Source: Sipunculus nudus (Eukaryota > Annelida > Sipuncula > Golfingiida > Sipunculidae). From it: 64,000 nt of DNA. Shown piece after piece: positions 1 through 11,771 of this stretch. Location of the stretch: positions 49,434,519-49,498,518 of the forward strand of contig CM049306.1 of assembly GCA_026874595.1 (NCBI GenBank), given 5' to 3'. The position numbers and the translations under genes are program-made. Positions within the stretch are counted from its first letter, which is position 1. Each line of letters begins with the position of its first letter. The notes under the pieces were generated by a model. The model worked only from the letters and a program-made list of their open reading frames with translations, did not search any database and was not told where the DNA came from.

Positions 1-248
1 TGCATTTCACCAACTGGTATGAATAAACCATACATTTGCAATACAAGACTTTCTTTTAATTATGTCATGGAAATGGAAGAGGATGAATGTTAGGATATAT
101 TGAGAACTTAGTCATACATGATGTATATTTACATTAATCTTGCTTGTCTTTTCAAATATGAGGTGTAACTTTTACTCGTAAACACTATTGATAAACAATG
201 TAACTTGTTCAATCAGTCGAGTCCAGCTTGCCATTGTATTTCAATAAA

Positions 249-522
249 GACTGAAGCAGTGCAGTAAACTTTCACCAAAGACTGTTGCAGTGCAGTAAAC
301 TTTCACCAAAGACTGATGCAGTGCAGTAAACTTTCACCAAAGACTGATGCAGTGCAGTAAACTTTCACCAAAGACTGATGCAGTGCAGTAAACTTTCACC
401 AAAGACTGATGCAGTGCGGTACTTTCACCAAAGACTGATGTAGTGCAGTAAACTCTCACCAAAGACTGATGCTGTGCAGTAAACTTTCACCAAAGACTGA
501 TGCAGTGCAGTAAACTTTCACC
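249..522. repeat. 31-bp tandem minisatellite, about nine copies
   Basis: Unit begins GACTGATGCAGTGCAGTAAA and ends CTTTCACCAAA. Copies start at 249, 280, 311, 342, 373 and 404, then after a 3-bp shorter copy at roughly 432, 463 and 494. Copies differ by one or two bases, so expansion is fairly recent. There are no spacers, so this is not a CRISPR array. Confidence 0.9.
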
Positions 523-1829
523 TAGCTAGCCTGTCCTTGAATTGGCCCTTTTTGGTTAAAAAAAGTAGAAAAAACTGTGTATACACTCTGTAACATGCAG
601 AATATATGACCTGGATCCATATTTTGATGTTCAGATGGAACTTTCATGCCATCACTTATGATTTTTAACCTACTAAAGGATGGATCAGTTGCTATAATTT
701 TTCATTATAAATTAAAAATTAAAGTGAATAAAAGTGAAAGATCATAAAAATGAAGAACTGAATTTAATTGTAGATGGCACCACTAATCTTTGGATGAAGT
801 TTGCAAGATCAGCACATTAGTTGACCTTCAGTCTAGATGTACATCAGAAATCTCGAATTGTATTTTTTACAAAATTAATCTTAGTAACTTCTTAGATGCT
901 GAAAAGAGAGGTCACAGTGACCTAATTTTAGGTTTCCTAAGTACTCCTGTGATGACTTGTCAGGTTTGAAGTTTGTATAAGGCTTATGCTCAGTGAATGG
1001 ATTGACAGTTTGCGTGCCACACAAAGGACAGAAACCTGTCTCTGTTGCTCAGAAGACAATCATTCAGCCAAGTTAATAATGGACCGGCAGTTTTGAAAAT
1101 CAACCATTTATCTGAGGACAGGGTCTGTAAAAGGGATCTTATAAATGGCTGGGGACTGCTTACTATCAGTGATACAAGCCTCTACTGGTTCAGTTAAACT
1201 GTTTCTTTTTAAATACATTTCTGTTTTCTTCCAAAATCTATATAAGGTTAAATCATGCTATTTCTCTGTCATTAAATATACCAAATGAAAAACAAGGGAC
1301 CCATGGGTCACATCGCTCAGCTGAATTTTGGAAAATATTAGTAACTGCAAAATATTTTTATTTCTTTTGGTTTTCCATGTATATTACCATTTGAAAAGCT
1401 AAGAGAAAATGGCCCTGCTGAAATGGACCTCTGTAAATTATAGAATAATGAACATGAGCTAAAGCATATGAAATTTTTGGCCGGAAATCATTTAGTGATG
1501 CACCTAGGGAAAAAATGGGCCTACGGTAAGTGTTATATAAAAGTTACATTTCATAAACAAATAATGTGTGAAGGTAATTAAGTTTTCAAAAGTTAAGTAT
1601 ATGGCCATAATAGTTGAAAATTAATCCCACAAAGTTTGTCCAATATTCCTGATTTTAAATTTAAGTTTAACAGTGTTATTAACACATAGGCTCGGCCAAC
1701 TTTAAGAGATATGCATGAAATGCTACAAAGTATTTATATCTTCTTAGATCTTGCTAAATCTATCTTAAATCTATCTTATTTGAATATTAGGATTAAATTC
1801 CTGAACAATTTTTACCGAACCTGTGAGCT

Positions 1830-3270
1830 TATGCGATGGTGTGGCGTCGTCCGTTTTCCGTTGTCTGTACGTTAACCCATACTATCTTGAAAACGGCAAG
1901 AGTAAGCATCACGAAATTTTATGCATAAAATTAGTCATCTAAAAAACTCTATCGGATTTTGCTTATTTTTTGGCTAACTGCATTTTCTTAGATTTTATAG
2001 AGAAAAAGCTGAAAAATCTTCTCCGAAAATGTTCAGCCAAATTTTCCAATATTTCACAGAAATGATCCCTGGAACAATCGCTCTCAAGTTTGTTAGATTG
2101 GTTTAAGTTTGGTGATTTTTGGCCGAGTTACAGGAAGTTGAACTTAGTCATCTGTACAAAAAAGCATACTAAAATTACAATCTCAGAAATGGCTGGAGGT
2201 ATCATCACCAAATATTATGCCAATGTTGGTCACATGAGTCATATCTGAAATTTAGGTATTGGTGGCGCCACCTGCATCAGCCTTTTTTGTACGGGGGTCA
2301 TCAGTGCCTGTATCATACTGACTGCTACAAAAAACTTCTTCTCTGAAACCATATGGCCAAATTGTTTAATATCCTCAGAAATGATCCTAGGGTAGTGCTT
2401 TCTGAAGTTTGTGCAAATGGTCTCAGTTCAGTGACTTTTTGCTAAGTTATGGGAAGCTGAATTTAGTCATAGCCCATTTTAGCTATGTGGCTACAAAAAT
2501 CTTCTTCTCAAAAACCACTGGGCCAAATTCTTAAATCTCACACATTAATTATCCTTAGATGTTGATAATTCAAGTTTGTTCAAATGGCCTCAGTTCAGTG
2601 ACTTTTGGCTGAGTTATGGGAAGCTGAACTTTGCCATTTTGCTGTATTTTCCCATATGAGTTATAAACCTACAAAACGTTTTTCGACTGATGATACTGAG
2701 GCCAGTTTGTTTAATATTTTGCAAGAATCATTCCCTGAATAATTCTTATAATAATTGTCTTTTATGGTTCCAAAGAATGAATTTTGGCTGAATTATAAAG
2801 ATTGAATTGAGTCATTTTACCATATACGTTAGCTGTGTTAAGCTGATACATCTAGCATTGCACCAATTTATCAGTATCCATTACATCATGCCTCTAGACA
2901 TTTAGATTTCAGGTTATCTATGGAAAATATTGACAAGAATGTTTTTCAAAAAAAGCTTTGAAAAAATGTAGATTTATGATATTACATCTCATCTGTACAC
3001 TAACTCATAATTTCTCAGGAATAGCAGGAGCTACCATCCCCAAAATTTTATGCAATTATCTGTCACATATAATTTTTGATGGATTCAGCTTATTTTTGCT
3101 ATCAGCATATACCTAGATTTTACTGGGAAAAAGCTGAAAAAAACTTTAAAAGTCTTCTTCTTGTAAACGGTCCAGCCAAATTGTTCAATATTTTACAGAA
3201 ATGATCCCAGAGGCGAACCCTCTCAAGTTTGTTCAAATGGTTTGTGTTTGATAAATTTTAGCAGAGTTGC
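1830..3270 (+). repeat. Dispersed repeat with five or more degenerate internal units
   Basis: A module with the order TTCTTCTC..., GCCAAATTGTTTAATAT, CAGAAATGATCC, CAAGTTTGTTCAAATGG, GCTGAGTTATGGGAAGCTGA, TTTAGTCAT recurs near 2016, 2330, 2500, 2680 and 3160 at variable spacing. The same module appears twice more at 43.97-44.42 kb. The opening (1835-1870) includes GGTGTGGCGTCGTCCG. No protein remains; the origin is unknown. Confidence 0.75.
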
Positions 3271-3329
3271 ATAACAGGCCGAGATTGTGTATGTTTCTTG
3301 AATAGGTTGAGAAACTGCCAACTGTTTCA

Positions 3330-3722
3330 GATTTGGCAACAGATCAAGAGTTCATTCAGTGCAGCCAAATATAGGTCAAGAGTTCAATCAGTGCAACCAA
3401 GCACAAGGCATGTGATCACCTCATGGGCAGCATGTGATCATCTTATGGGTAGCATGTGATCACCTCATGAGTATCATGTGATCACCTCATGGGTGTCATG
3501 CCCCTTAGGGCTGCATATGGAGCCAATCTGTGAGCTTATGCAATTGTGTGGCTACTATTTCAGATTGGCAAAAGGTCAGCCTGGATTTATTTATAGCTTT
3601 GGCAGACTGCCAACTGTATCAGATTATGCAACAGGTCAAGAGTTCACTCAGTGCAGCCAGGTACAGGTCAAAAGTTCACTCAGTCTAGCCAGGTGCAGGT
3701 CAAGAGTTCACTCAGTGCAATA
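3330..3722 (+). repeat. Two short tandem arrays (GTGATCACCTCATG and GGTCAAGAGTTCACTCAGTG)
   Basis: Between 3408 and 3495 a 27-bp unit with CATGTGATCACCTCATGGG is repeated about four times. Flanking it, a roughly 32-bp unit with AGGTCAAGAGTTCACTCAGT occurs about twice before and three times after. The open frame across 3478-3723 is a by-product of the repeats. Confidence 0.7.
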
Positions 3723-6700
3723 GCCTGAGCCAGTAATTTGTCACAGTACACTCAGGGCAACAGCCTTTCTCACCTAAGCCTGGTGGGCCCCGTGCATCAG
3801 ATTCAAGGTAAGTTTGATGTATTGGCCTGATATTCTGACCTGTCTATGTGTCTTTAATGGCTTTCTCATTCACAAGACAGGTGTCCCCATCTACAATGAC
3901 TTTTGCAAAGCGTATGTGCCTGCTTAATTCTACGGAGGAATTTGATATATCAGGCTGAAATTGGGCATATTTATACATGTCAAATAGCTTTGTCGTATAC
4001 AAGACTGGTAGTGCCACCTACAAGTATTTTTGTGTTGTGTGCACCCATGCCAGAATTTCAGCAGTGATGTTTGTGTATTGTTTCTTGTTCAAAATGTTTA
4101 GTACTTGCATTGTTCATATATATGAAAAGTAGTGGTTCAGCATTGAAGCGTTATACCTGGTGTATATCCATATGCACAGGTTTGCATTAGGCCTGTAGGC
4201 CTTGTTTCTTTAAAAAAATCAAAATTGTCCAAGTCTCAACAAAAAGAATTTATTTAACGTTAAAATTATAAGATTCATCTTGTTTATTAGTCCTGTGTAT
4301 TGAGGGGTGGGTGGGGGAGGGGTCTCTGTTGTAACTGCTCGTTGCTGAAAAAAATGTGAAATTATAAGATTAATCTTGTTTATAGTACAGGTCTGTCAAC
4401 AAAATGGGGGGGGGGGGGGGAGAGAAAGGCTCCCTGTGGTATTAACTGCAAACAGCCTGATCAAGCTCAACAAGAGTGAGGGCTTGCCCCAGTGATGGGA
4501 TTACATAACATCAGGGGAGCATAGCAATGCACTGAATGACCTACAGTGACCAAAGTGGACTCCTTGACAATGTAAGGGAATACAACAAGAGCCTCAAAAA
4601 AATTCAATAACTAGCCTAATTTTGCAGCTTTTATTTTCAAACTTCAGATTTTATCAGATTAAATCCTTATGTGTACATGCTGTGAAAATTAAATCCAGAG
4701 TACTTACAGGAAAAAATGTGCCATGGCCAAAGTTGGGCAAAATTTATGGTACTGATTTTATATTTATGCTTAAAACTTAAAACTAGGGCTGAATGACTGG
4801 GGGGAAGAGTTGCAACACCTATGGATATTAATACGGATTAAAATTCAATGGTGCTTACAAGGACTGGTGGGAGTTACAGCACCTCTGCATATACATAAAG
4901 GATAACATTTAATTTAAAAGAAATTATTTAAAATATTTAAAAACATGCAGAGAAATGGAAAACAAAGCAAATAACTTTAATTTCCATTCTACTGAGACAG
5001 GAAAATAATGAACAAATATTTGCATATGATCCTATTTTTTCTTTTGTTAAGTCATTTTTTTTAAGTTTATAAATTTTACTATATATTTGCAGTATATCAT
5101 ATATATCTGAATATTTGAATTGATTCACAAATCTAAATTGCATCAACATTTATACTTTATTTAGTCAGGTAACATCAAATTAGGCACACAGTTATGTATA
5201 TATATTTTTTTTTTTATAAAATATTTTAATTTTGCAAAGCGATACTATATATGAAAATAACACTCCAGATTTCACAATTTCAATTGCACCTTTATTTATA
5301 CATGATTTGCTTCATATATTATCAAATTATGCCTACTGATGGGTTAAATTATATATTGTTTAATTATTTAAAAGGAAATAATTTCTTTAAAATGCTACAT
5401 CAGATCAATGTGGCATCTCTTGGATTACTTCTTGAATTAATATTTCAAGAAAAGTTGTGCACATTGGATCAAAAACAGCTTTACATTTAAAGAAATACAG
5501 TTGACAATAACAAACCATGTATTAATTGCTATATAATTGGTAAGTTGGTGATGTGTGTGTGGGGGGGGGGGGGGGACCGGGGGGGGGGATGTTAGGGTAG
5601 GGCCCATGAGAATAAGTGAATGTTTATTACAGCAGGGCCGTTCTGCCAGTGCTGCATCACTAATAAGGTTACCGAGGCAAGGCTGTAGTGAGCAAGAATT
5701 GGGTCTTGGATGTACAATATGCAAATACATTAGAGCATCTGAAAAACTTCAGTAATGTGGTAATAAATATGAGCTGTATTATGAGTTGTTGTTGTTTAGC
5801 TTATGTATGATTTTGATAGTACCTTTGGAGACAGGGAAGAGGATTGATTTCAATTATTTTATTAACAAATGGAGTACTACTGTCACACAGATTTTGACTT
5901 GGCCATATAACTTATTAGCAGAACATATAATATAAGAGTTTAACTATTTATTTAAAAAAAAAATACAAATATTGTCCCAAATATAATTTTTATTAAAAAT
6001 GATAAGAGAATCATATGATTTTTTAAAATGAAATATAACTGAAATGAGTACATATTCATATTCTTATTTAAATACAATTACAAAATATTCACACCATGCC
6101 TGGTATTTATTCAGTTTTCACCAAACAATGATGTTGAGAATCCAGAATATACAAAATTCACACATTTAAATAATGATCATAAGTACCTGGTTTTATCGCT
6201 TTTATTTATATTAAAAAAATAAATGTAATATATTCATTTTGGACTAATTTCACATCAATCTACACACTAGACACAGTAGGAATCTAGATTAATATTATCA
6301 ACTGCATCTTTGTCTATCATTAATTTCCTTCATATGACCCCTAATGATTAGTAATGAATAATATGATTTACTTTTTTATCATTAAAATTGAACTGAAAAA
6401 TACCATAGGTGACTGCATGGTGTTATTTGGAATACATGACAATTTCTAGCCATCGATACAAGATTCTTATATCATCAGTTACTGCAAGTTAATTTTCTGT
6501 TATTATAAACTAACAAATTCCTTTTCTATTTTTCTTTAATTTGTTATTAAAAACCAATAAAAATTTATTAATTTATTGTTTATTGTTATGTTGTTGGTTA
6601 AAACTACTAGATGAGTTGGGTTGGACACCTGGATCAACTGTGGCTGGCCATAAGCTGCCTGGCTGCCCCAGTGTATGGGTAGCCTCAAGCATGCATAATT

Positions 6701-6839
6701 TGCTGAAAGTTCAACAAGGTCAACATACAGGCGACTCAAGAGGGGCTGGAGAGGGCCAAGGTCTGACATTGTCTCATAAAAACATTAATAAAAGCTACAA
6801 TTTTTGGCCTTTTTCTTTCAGCTTTCTAAACTAAAAAGC
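3723..6839. other. AT-rich intergenic DNA, no gene recognised
   Basis: Apart from the repeat fragment at 4660, G runs at 4404-4420 and 5561-5588, and a G/C-rich patch at 5620-5740 (CCAGTGCTGCATCACTAATA, also seen as unassigned frames on both strands), I see no exon with splice sites and conserved protein. Confidence 0.6.
4660..4770 (+). repeat. Fragment of the 690-bp dispersed repeat
   Basis: Shares TATGTGTACATGCTGTGAAA, ATTAAATCCA and GTGCCATGG followed by GGGCAAAATTTA with copies at 6843 and 7540. Only the 5' 110 bp is present here. Confidence 0.7.
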
Positions 6840-8175
6840 TGAAATCCTTATGTGTGCATGATATGAAAATTATATCAACAGTGCTCACAAGAAACAAACG
6901 TGCCATGGTCAGAGATGGGCAAAATTTAAGGTACTAATTTTATATTTATACTAATAACTTATAAAATTTGAAAAATTCAGAACTAATTTTGGGTATTCAA
7001 TTGAATCTTGATTAAATAATGTTACATCCCTGACGAAAAATCTCTAGCTTCAGCAATCCCCTTGTTAAGGGAGTAAATATATTTCAAGATTTTTTACAAA
7101 GTGCATTATGTTTGGGCCCATAACTTAAAACAATTACGCAATACTGACATCATTTCTGGCATGTGCATAGAGAATATATAAAAAAAATATGTATATTATA
7201 TATGATTAAAGTCAGATCAGTGGTTTTGATAATAGGCAGTCTTGAAGTGTAACAATGGGTTTTTTACTGGAAAAATGAAGTTTTTCATTAATATTTCGAA
7301 GGTATTAAGTCCTAGTGACCAAATTCTTGGCATGGTAGGGGATTTTGGAGACATCTAATTGTATGCCAAATTTTAGGAACTGAGAGCTGAAGCTGGGGAG
7401 CTGAGCTCTTGCAAACTGCATAACACTAGCTTGATGTAAACAATATGTTACATGGTGCTTGAAAACTTGAATAAAAGCTACAGATTTTTATCAACTGGTT
7501 TCAAATTTTTGGTGTTAACAGACAAAATGCTAACAAAAACATGCTGTGAAAATTAAATCCACAGTACTTACAGAAAAAAAAAAACGTGCCATGGTCAAAG
7601 CTGGGCAAAATTTAAGGTACCAATTTTTTATTTTTGTTAATATTTTAAAAAATTTAAAAGATTTTGATCTAATTTTGGGTATACAATTTGATTTTGATTA
7701 ATTAAAGTTATATTACTTGAAAAAAGTCCATAGCTTTAACAAGTTTTGTGTTAAGTGATCAAATATCTTTCCTGAATTTTTACGAAATGCATTATGTTTG
7801 GGCCCATTACTTTTTTAAATTATATAATACAGACATAATTTCTGGCATGTACATAGGAACTATATAGAGGAATATTTATGGTAAATATGAGGAAATACAG
7901 ATGAGTGGTTTTGATATTAGGCAGTCCTGAAGTGTGAAAATAGGTTTTTAATAAAAAATTGAGGTTTTTCCTTAATTTGTCAAAGGAACGAAGTCGCAAA
8001 GACCCAGTTTTCCGCTTGGTAGGAGATCTTGGGGACATCTAACATTATGCCGAATTTTGGATTCCTAGGTCTTACGGTTTCAAAACGTGCCACATCTACG
8101 GACGGACAGACGGACGGACGACTGACAATGGACCACAACTATAGCTCAGATGACTTATAGTCAGCTGAGCTAAAA
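6840..8175 (+). repeat. Two tandem copies (about 690 bp) of a dispersed element
   Basis: Copy one runs from about 6843 to 7390 and copy two from about 7540 to 8175. Both have the CATGCTGTGAAAATTAAATC start, GGGCCCATAACTT, TCTGGCATGT, GGTTTTGATATTAGGCAGTC and GGGGACATCTAA blocks. Copy two retains the 3' end, ACGGACGGACAGACGGACGG, then a 30-bp tail with CAGCTGAGCTAAAAA, an end type common in molluscan repeats. Copies have drifted 20-25 percent by eye. Non-coding. Confidence 0.8.
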
Positions 8176-8520
8176 AATGGGATGAAGTGTAAGAAAACGG
8201 AGTGTCTTTAATTTCATGCTGGATAAAATGATAAAACATCAAATGTTCAAACAAAATTTTGCAATAATTCATACTGACATGCCAACATAATAGGCCTAGA
8301 CTTTTTGAAATGTATTCAGTGAATTTGAGATCACACAAATTATCAGGCCTGGACATTTATGTGCATCATAGTCTTAAAGATGATTGACTTAAATATAGTA
8401 CTGGTTAGTAATTTAGGAAACCTAAATCAGCTAATGAAATTTAATTTACCCTTCCAGTGACATGACATGAAATGGAACTAAGGACTAACTAGAATACAGG
8501 TAGTCAACAAGCGACTACGT

Positions 8521-9111
8521 GTATCCGCCAAAATCAGAATGGACGGGTTAAGTGAAGCATGGATTGAGTAGCAAGGGGAAATAGAGTTACATGTGCTACA
8601 TATTAGAATGGATGTCTGGCATGTAAACATGATTGTAGGTGGCACCACCTGTAATTTGAATGAGAAACTATCCAAGATGTATACACATGCAAAATTTCAG
8701 GTTGAAAAGTCAAACCACTGCAGAGATATGAGTGATTTTATCCCACAGCATAACAAACAGATGGAGGCTGTGCAAAAATGGCTGCAGGTGGAGCCACCAT
8801 TTTTGTGTATTTTATAAAGCTATCCAAGGGCTACATTTGTACAAAAATTTTTTCCTGATCGGTCAAACATTTCCCGAGATATGTGGGTTTATGTGTGGAA
8901 ACATACGCACAAACGGACGCTGGGCAGAGAGGAAAGGTCAGAGGTCAAGGCCAATTGGTTAGGCACCAGTTCACATGTGACCCGATAACTGCTGTAAGTT
9001 TCCGAAAACAATCCGTCCAGTAGTCTCACAGGAGTTCTCTGGAAACAAACGCCGCGGCGGCGGAACCCGGTCAAAAACATAGTATCCGCAAAACTTTGTT
9101 TTGGCGGATAC
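8521..9111. mobile_element. Short transposon with GTATCCGCCAAAA inverted ends
   Basis: Left end GTATCCGCCAAAA at 8521 and its reverse complement at 9099-9111. A second GTATCCGC at 9082 pairs with the right end to form a 3'-terminal hairpin (9082-9111). The 591-bp interior has no transposase; it holds several ACAGA/ACGGAC motifs and the AATCCGTCCAGTAGT string that recurs in invertebrate repeats. No clear target-site duplication was seen. Confidence 0.65.
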
Positions 9112-9333
9112 AATTAATTACACAGACTTCTTGTGACTGTTAGAAAGTCTGATTAAAAAGAGGAATTAATATCCCAAATAGAAGTCAACATCAATGAATT
9201 TGTCTAACTTCATGACTTATTATGTAAGGTTCCTGTGAAGATAGTGATGTATTAAAAGAATAAAAATCCCAAAATGAAAATCTACAGCCATTAAACGTTC
9301 TAAATACTGAGGGAGTATGCTCTTATTATGTAC

Positions 9334-9414
9334 CATTGAGACTTGCACCACTAGGGGACAGCAGCATACCTGGCATTGGCTGCTGTGTCTGCTGGTGAAC
9401 TGAATACAACATGA
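9334..9414 (+). repeat. 81-bp element, copy 1 (CTCF-like motif and hairpin)
   Basis: Reads from CATTGAGACTTG to GAATACAACATGA and is base-for-base the same as 23003-23083. It contains CCACTAGGGGACAGCAGC at 9348-9365, a good match to the CTCF core, and a GCAGC/GCTGC hairpin around TGGCATTGG. The flanks of the two copies are unrelated. Confidence 0.9.
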
Positions 9415-9761
9415 CATTGAGTAATTGTATTTAAAATTAATCAGGAACAACTGTTCTAGATTCATGAATTCTTCTAATTAATGGAATATATTACTATTCT
9501 ACCTGAATTAACATGAACTTTATTAATAAAGGGACTTTATTAATGTTACTTTTCACATGAATAATAACATTTTCATGGATTCTAATGAAACTAATTTTTA
9601 ATTTTCTGCATGTGTGAATTCAGACTGAAGAAGTTCAGCTCGTTATGTTTGTAATAAGTTTATAGTCCCATAGATTGACCTTTCTCATGAATATGTAAAC
9701 AGTTTTATTATAATAGAACTAGAAAGATCTATTACCTTTTTATAATATTCTGTGTCATGAA

Positions 9762-9951
9762 CAGGGGCAGATTTAGGGGGTGAAGGGTGCTGGGAAAAAA
9801 ATCTTGGAAATAAAATAGTAACTACCCCAGGTGATGCCATTTCATCCTAAATTTTCAAAACGTTTCTACATTATGTCAGGTGGGGGGGGGGGGGACCCCC
9901 TCCCTTATCCTTCCCTGACTGTGCCCCCCCCCCCCCTCAAATCCAGTCCTG
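9762..9951. mobile_element. G-tract MITE, copy A
   Basis: Ends CAGGGGCAGATTTAGGGGG (left) and the complement of CAGGACTGGATTTGAGGGGG (right). The interior has a run of about 13 G followed by a run of about 13 C, an inverted G/C pair. Same family as elements at 35.0, 55.5 and 60.4 kb. Confidence 0.65.
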
Positions 9952-11035
9952 ATAAGATCCAGAATATTACCAGAAACATGATCAAAGTTCCATTATGGTA
10001 CATGTGCAAAGAAGCTGTATAAATCTAATATATGTCTCACAGTTCACCAAATGGATGGTTGTATCATAGGTCACTTTGTCTGCCAGAACAGTGGCAGCTC
10101 AAGTTAGGGATCATACCTGTGCATACAAAAGCAATTCTCCACCTTATTTTTTTTTAAATATGTTGATGGCTAAGTTGCTAACTTACAAACCAACCAATAG
10201 CAACAGAAACATAATACACCTGCAAGGTTCATATCTAGTGGAGATGGTAGTTTTTACAGCAAAGAAGAAATGATCTACCTGCCCTGATGCCAGTTTACAA
10301 GCTAAGGACATCTAGTGGCAAACTATAGAACTGAATTTGTCATGAATGTAACATTAATCAAACCTCCCCCAGTGACATTGTTTTCCCCCGTGGTGGATTG
10401 GTCTGCCTTAAATGGAACAATATGGAGGTAATCTGATGCATATTAAATGTTGTGCATGGAAAGGATTCTATCCCACTATTAGTATTACCTACAGCCATTT
10501 CTTTATAACATCTATTCACTGGTACTATGGAGCATCATTGTTCTCGAGGTGACCTGGGATGTGGCTGCTGAACCGTGACAGCAAAGTTTGATGGGGATTC
10601 TGGCAGGGGTTTGTGGCCTCTGACTTCTTGGTAAAAATTAAAACATTAAAACCTATAACTTTTAACTTCGTGTCAATGGATGGCTGGGCTGTGCAAGAGG
10701 GTTAAACAGAAAGCCAAATTTTTGTTTGTCCAGGTGTGTTCTATTAGGGTTTGATTGGAAGAGTTTTGCCTCAGATTCGGAAACTGGTATTACATATTAA
10801 TATGCTCTCTAATGCATTTAATTTATATACAGACTGGCCTCAGTGGCTTAGTATAATTATTTTTGTCACTGGGATCATGCATACATCTCTCAAGTATACA
10901 CAACAGAAAAAGCAACAAAATCATTTGTACGATATTACTAAGAAACATACTTTTAATACATTGTACAAGCCACAGATCACTGGGAATGATGACATACATT
11001 TATAAAACAAACAGCTTATAGAATGTTCCACTTAA

Positions 11036-11037
<2 letters not shown>
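9952..11037. other. Intergenic DNA, no gene recognised
   Basis: Scanned both strands; frames are short with no conserved motif. A CTCF-like TTTGCCACTAGATGTCC on the minus strand lies at 10307-10323. Confidence 0.5.

Positions 11038-11086
<49 letters not shown>
11038..11086. repeat. (TA)n microsatellite
   Basis: About 24 uninterrupted AT dinucleotides, followed by a shorter interrupted AT block to 11130. It lies about 0.6 kb beyond the SNRPF stop codon. Confidence 0.95.
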
Positions 11087-11087
<1 letters not shown>

Positions 11088-11704
11088 CTTTACACCCTTA
11101 TATATATATTATATACTTTTATATATAATATTTAGAAACTGATTTTTTTTTAAATACTCTACTTCTCATCTTTTGAGCAGTGACCCTTTCATAATTACAT
11201 GTGGCTTCATATATGACATTTATGTTGTGTAAATAACCATTCACATTAAAATAAGAATACTTATGCTGTTCAAATAACCATGATGAGAAGTGCTCAGACG
11301 GAGTTTAAGGAGAGAACTACGCATTATGTTACACACAAAATGTTACAATACATTTTGTAATGTTCCAATTGGCAATTGTCCACACATTTCTCTCTACAAT
11401 GCTGCCTTCTGATTTGAGTCCACACAACAAAGGTGATCTTAGCCATATTTCAGTGATTTCAGCTATATTTAAATCTGAACACATAGGACTAATATTAAAA
11501 AATAAGGATACAAAATGTTTTGCAAATGACATATATCTCATCTTCATTTCACTGCTCCTCGAGATATCTGAAAATTTCCTTTGTTGTGCAGTTTTATATT
11601 ATTATATTTTAGATATTTGATTGCTTTAACAGACTGTTTTGACTGTATGTTCATATATCAGCCTGTACACAGAGATAACAAAAAGTGTCTCTTTAAAAAC
11701 ATCA

Positions 11705-11771
11705 TCAATCCTTCATCTCTCCTTCTTCATCCTCTTCCTCCACACCCCTGATGTACAGTATGTTGTTACAC
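11705..11771 (-). CDS. SNRPF: SNRPF terminal coding exon
   Basis: Completes the split Arg and encodes [20 protein letters not shown], then Asp and TGA. Acceptor is TATTTTCAG. The highly acidic tail is typical of Sm-F. I could not identify a clear AATAAA in the first 300 nt downstream; an AATATA-type sequence lies near 11592. Confidence 0.96.

Noticed and set aside
249-522. Possible CRISPR-like array
   Set aside because: The 31-bp units are directly adjacent with no unique spacers, and the DNA is eukaryotic.
8889-9113. 74-codon minus frame with gene-like composition
   Set aside because: It lies within the GTATCCGCC-ended transposon and follows its hairpin.
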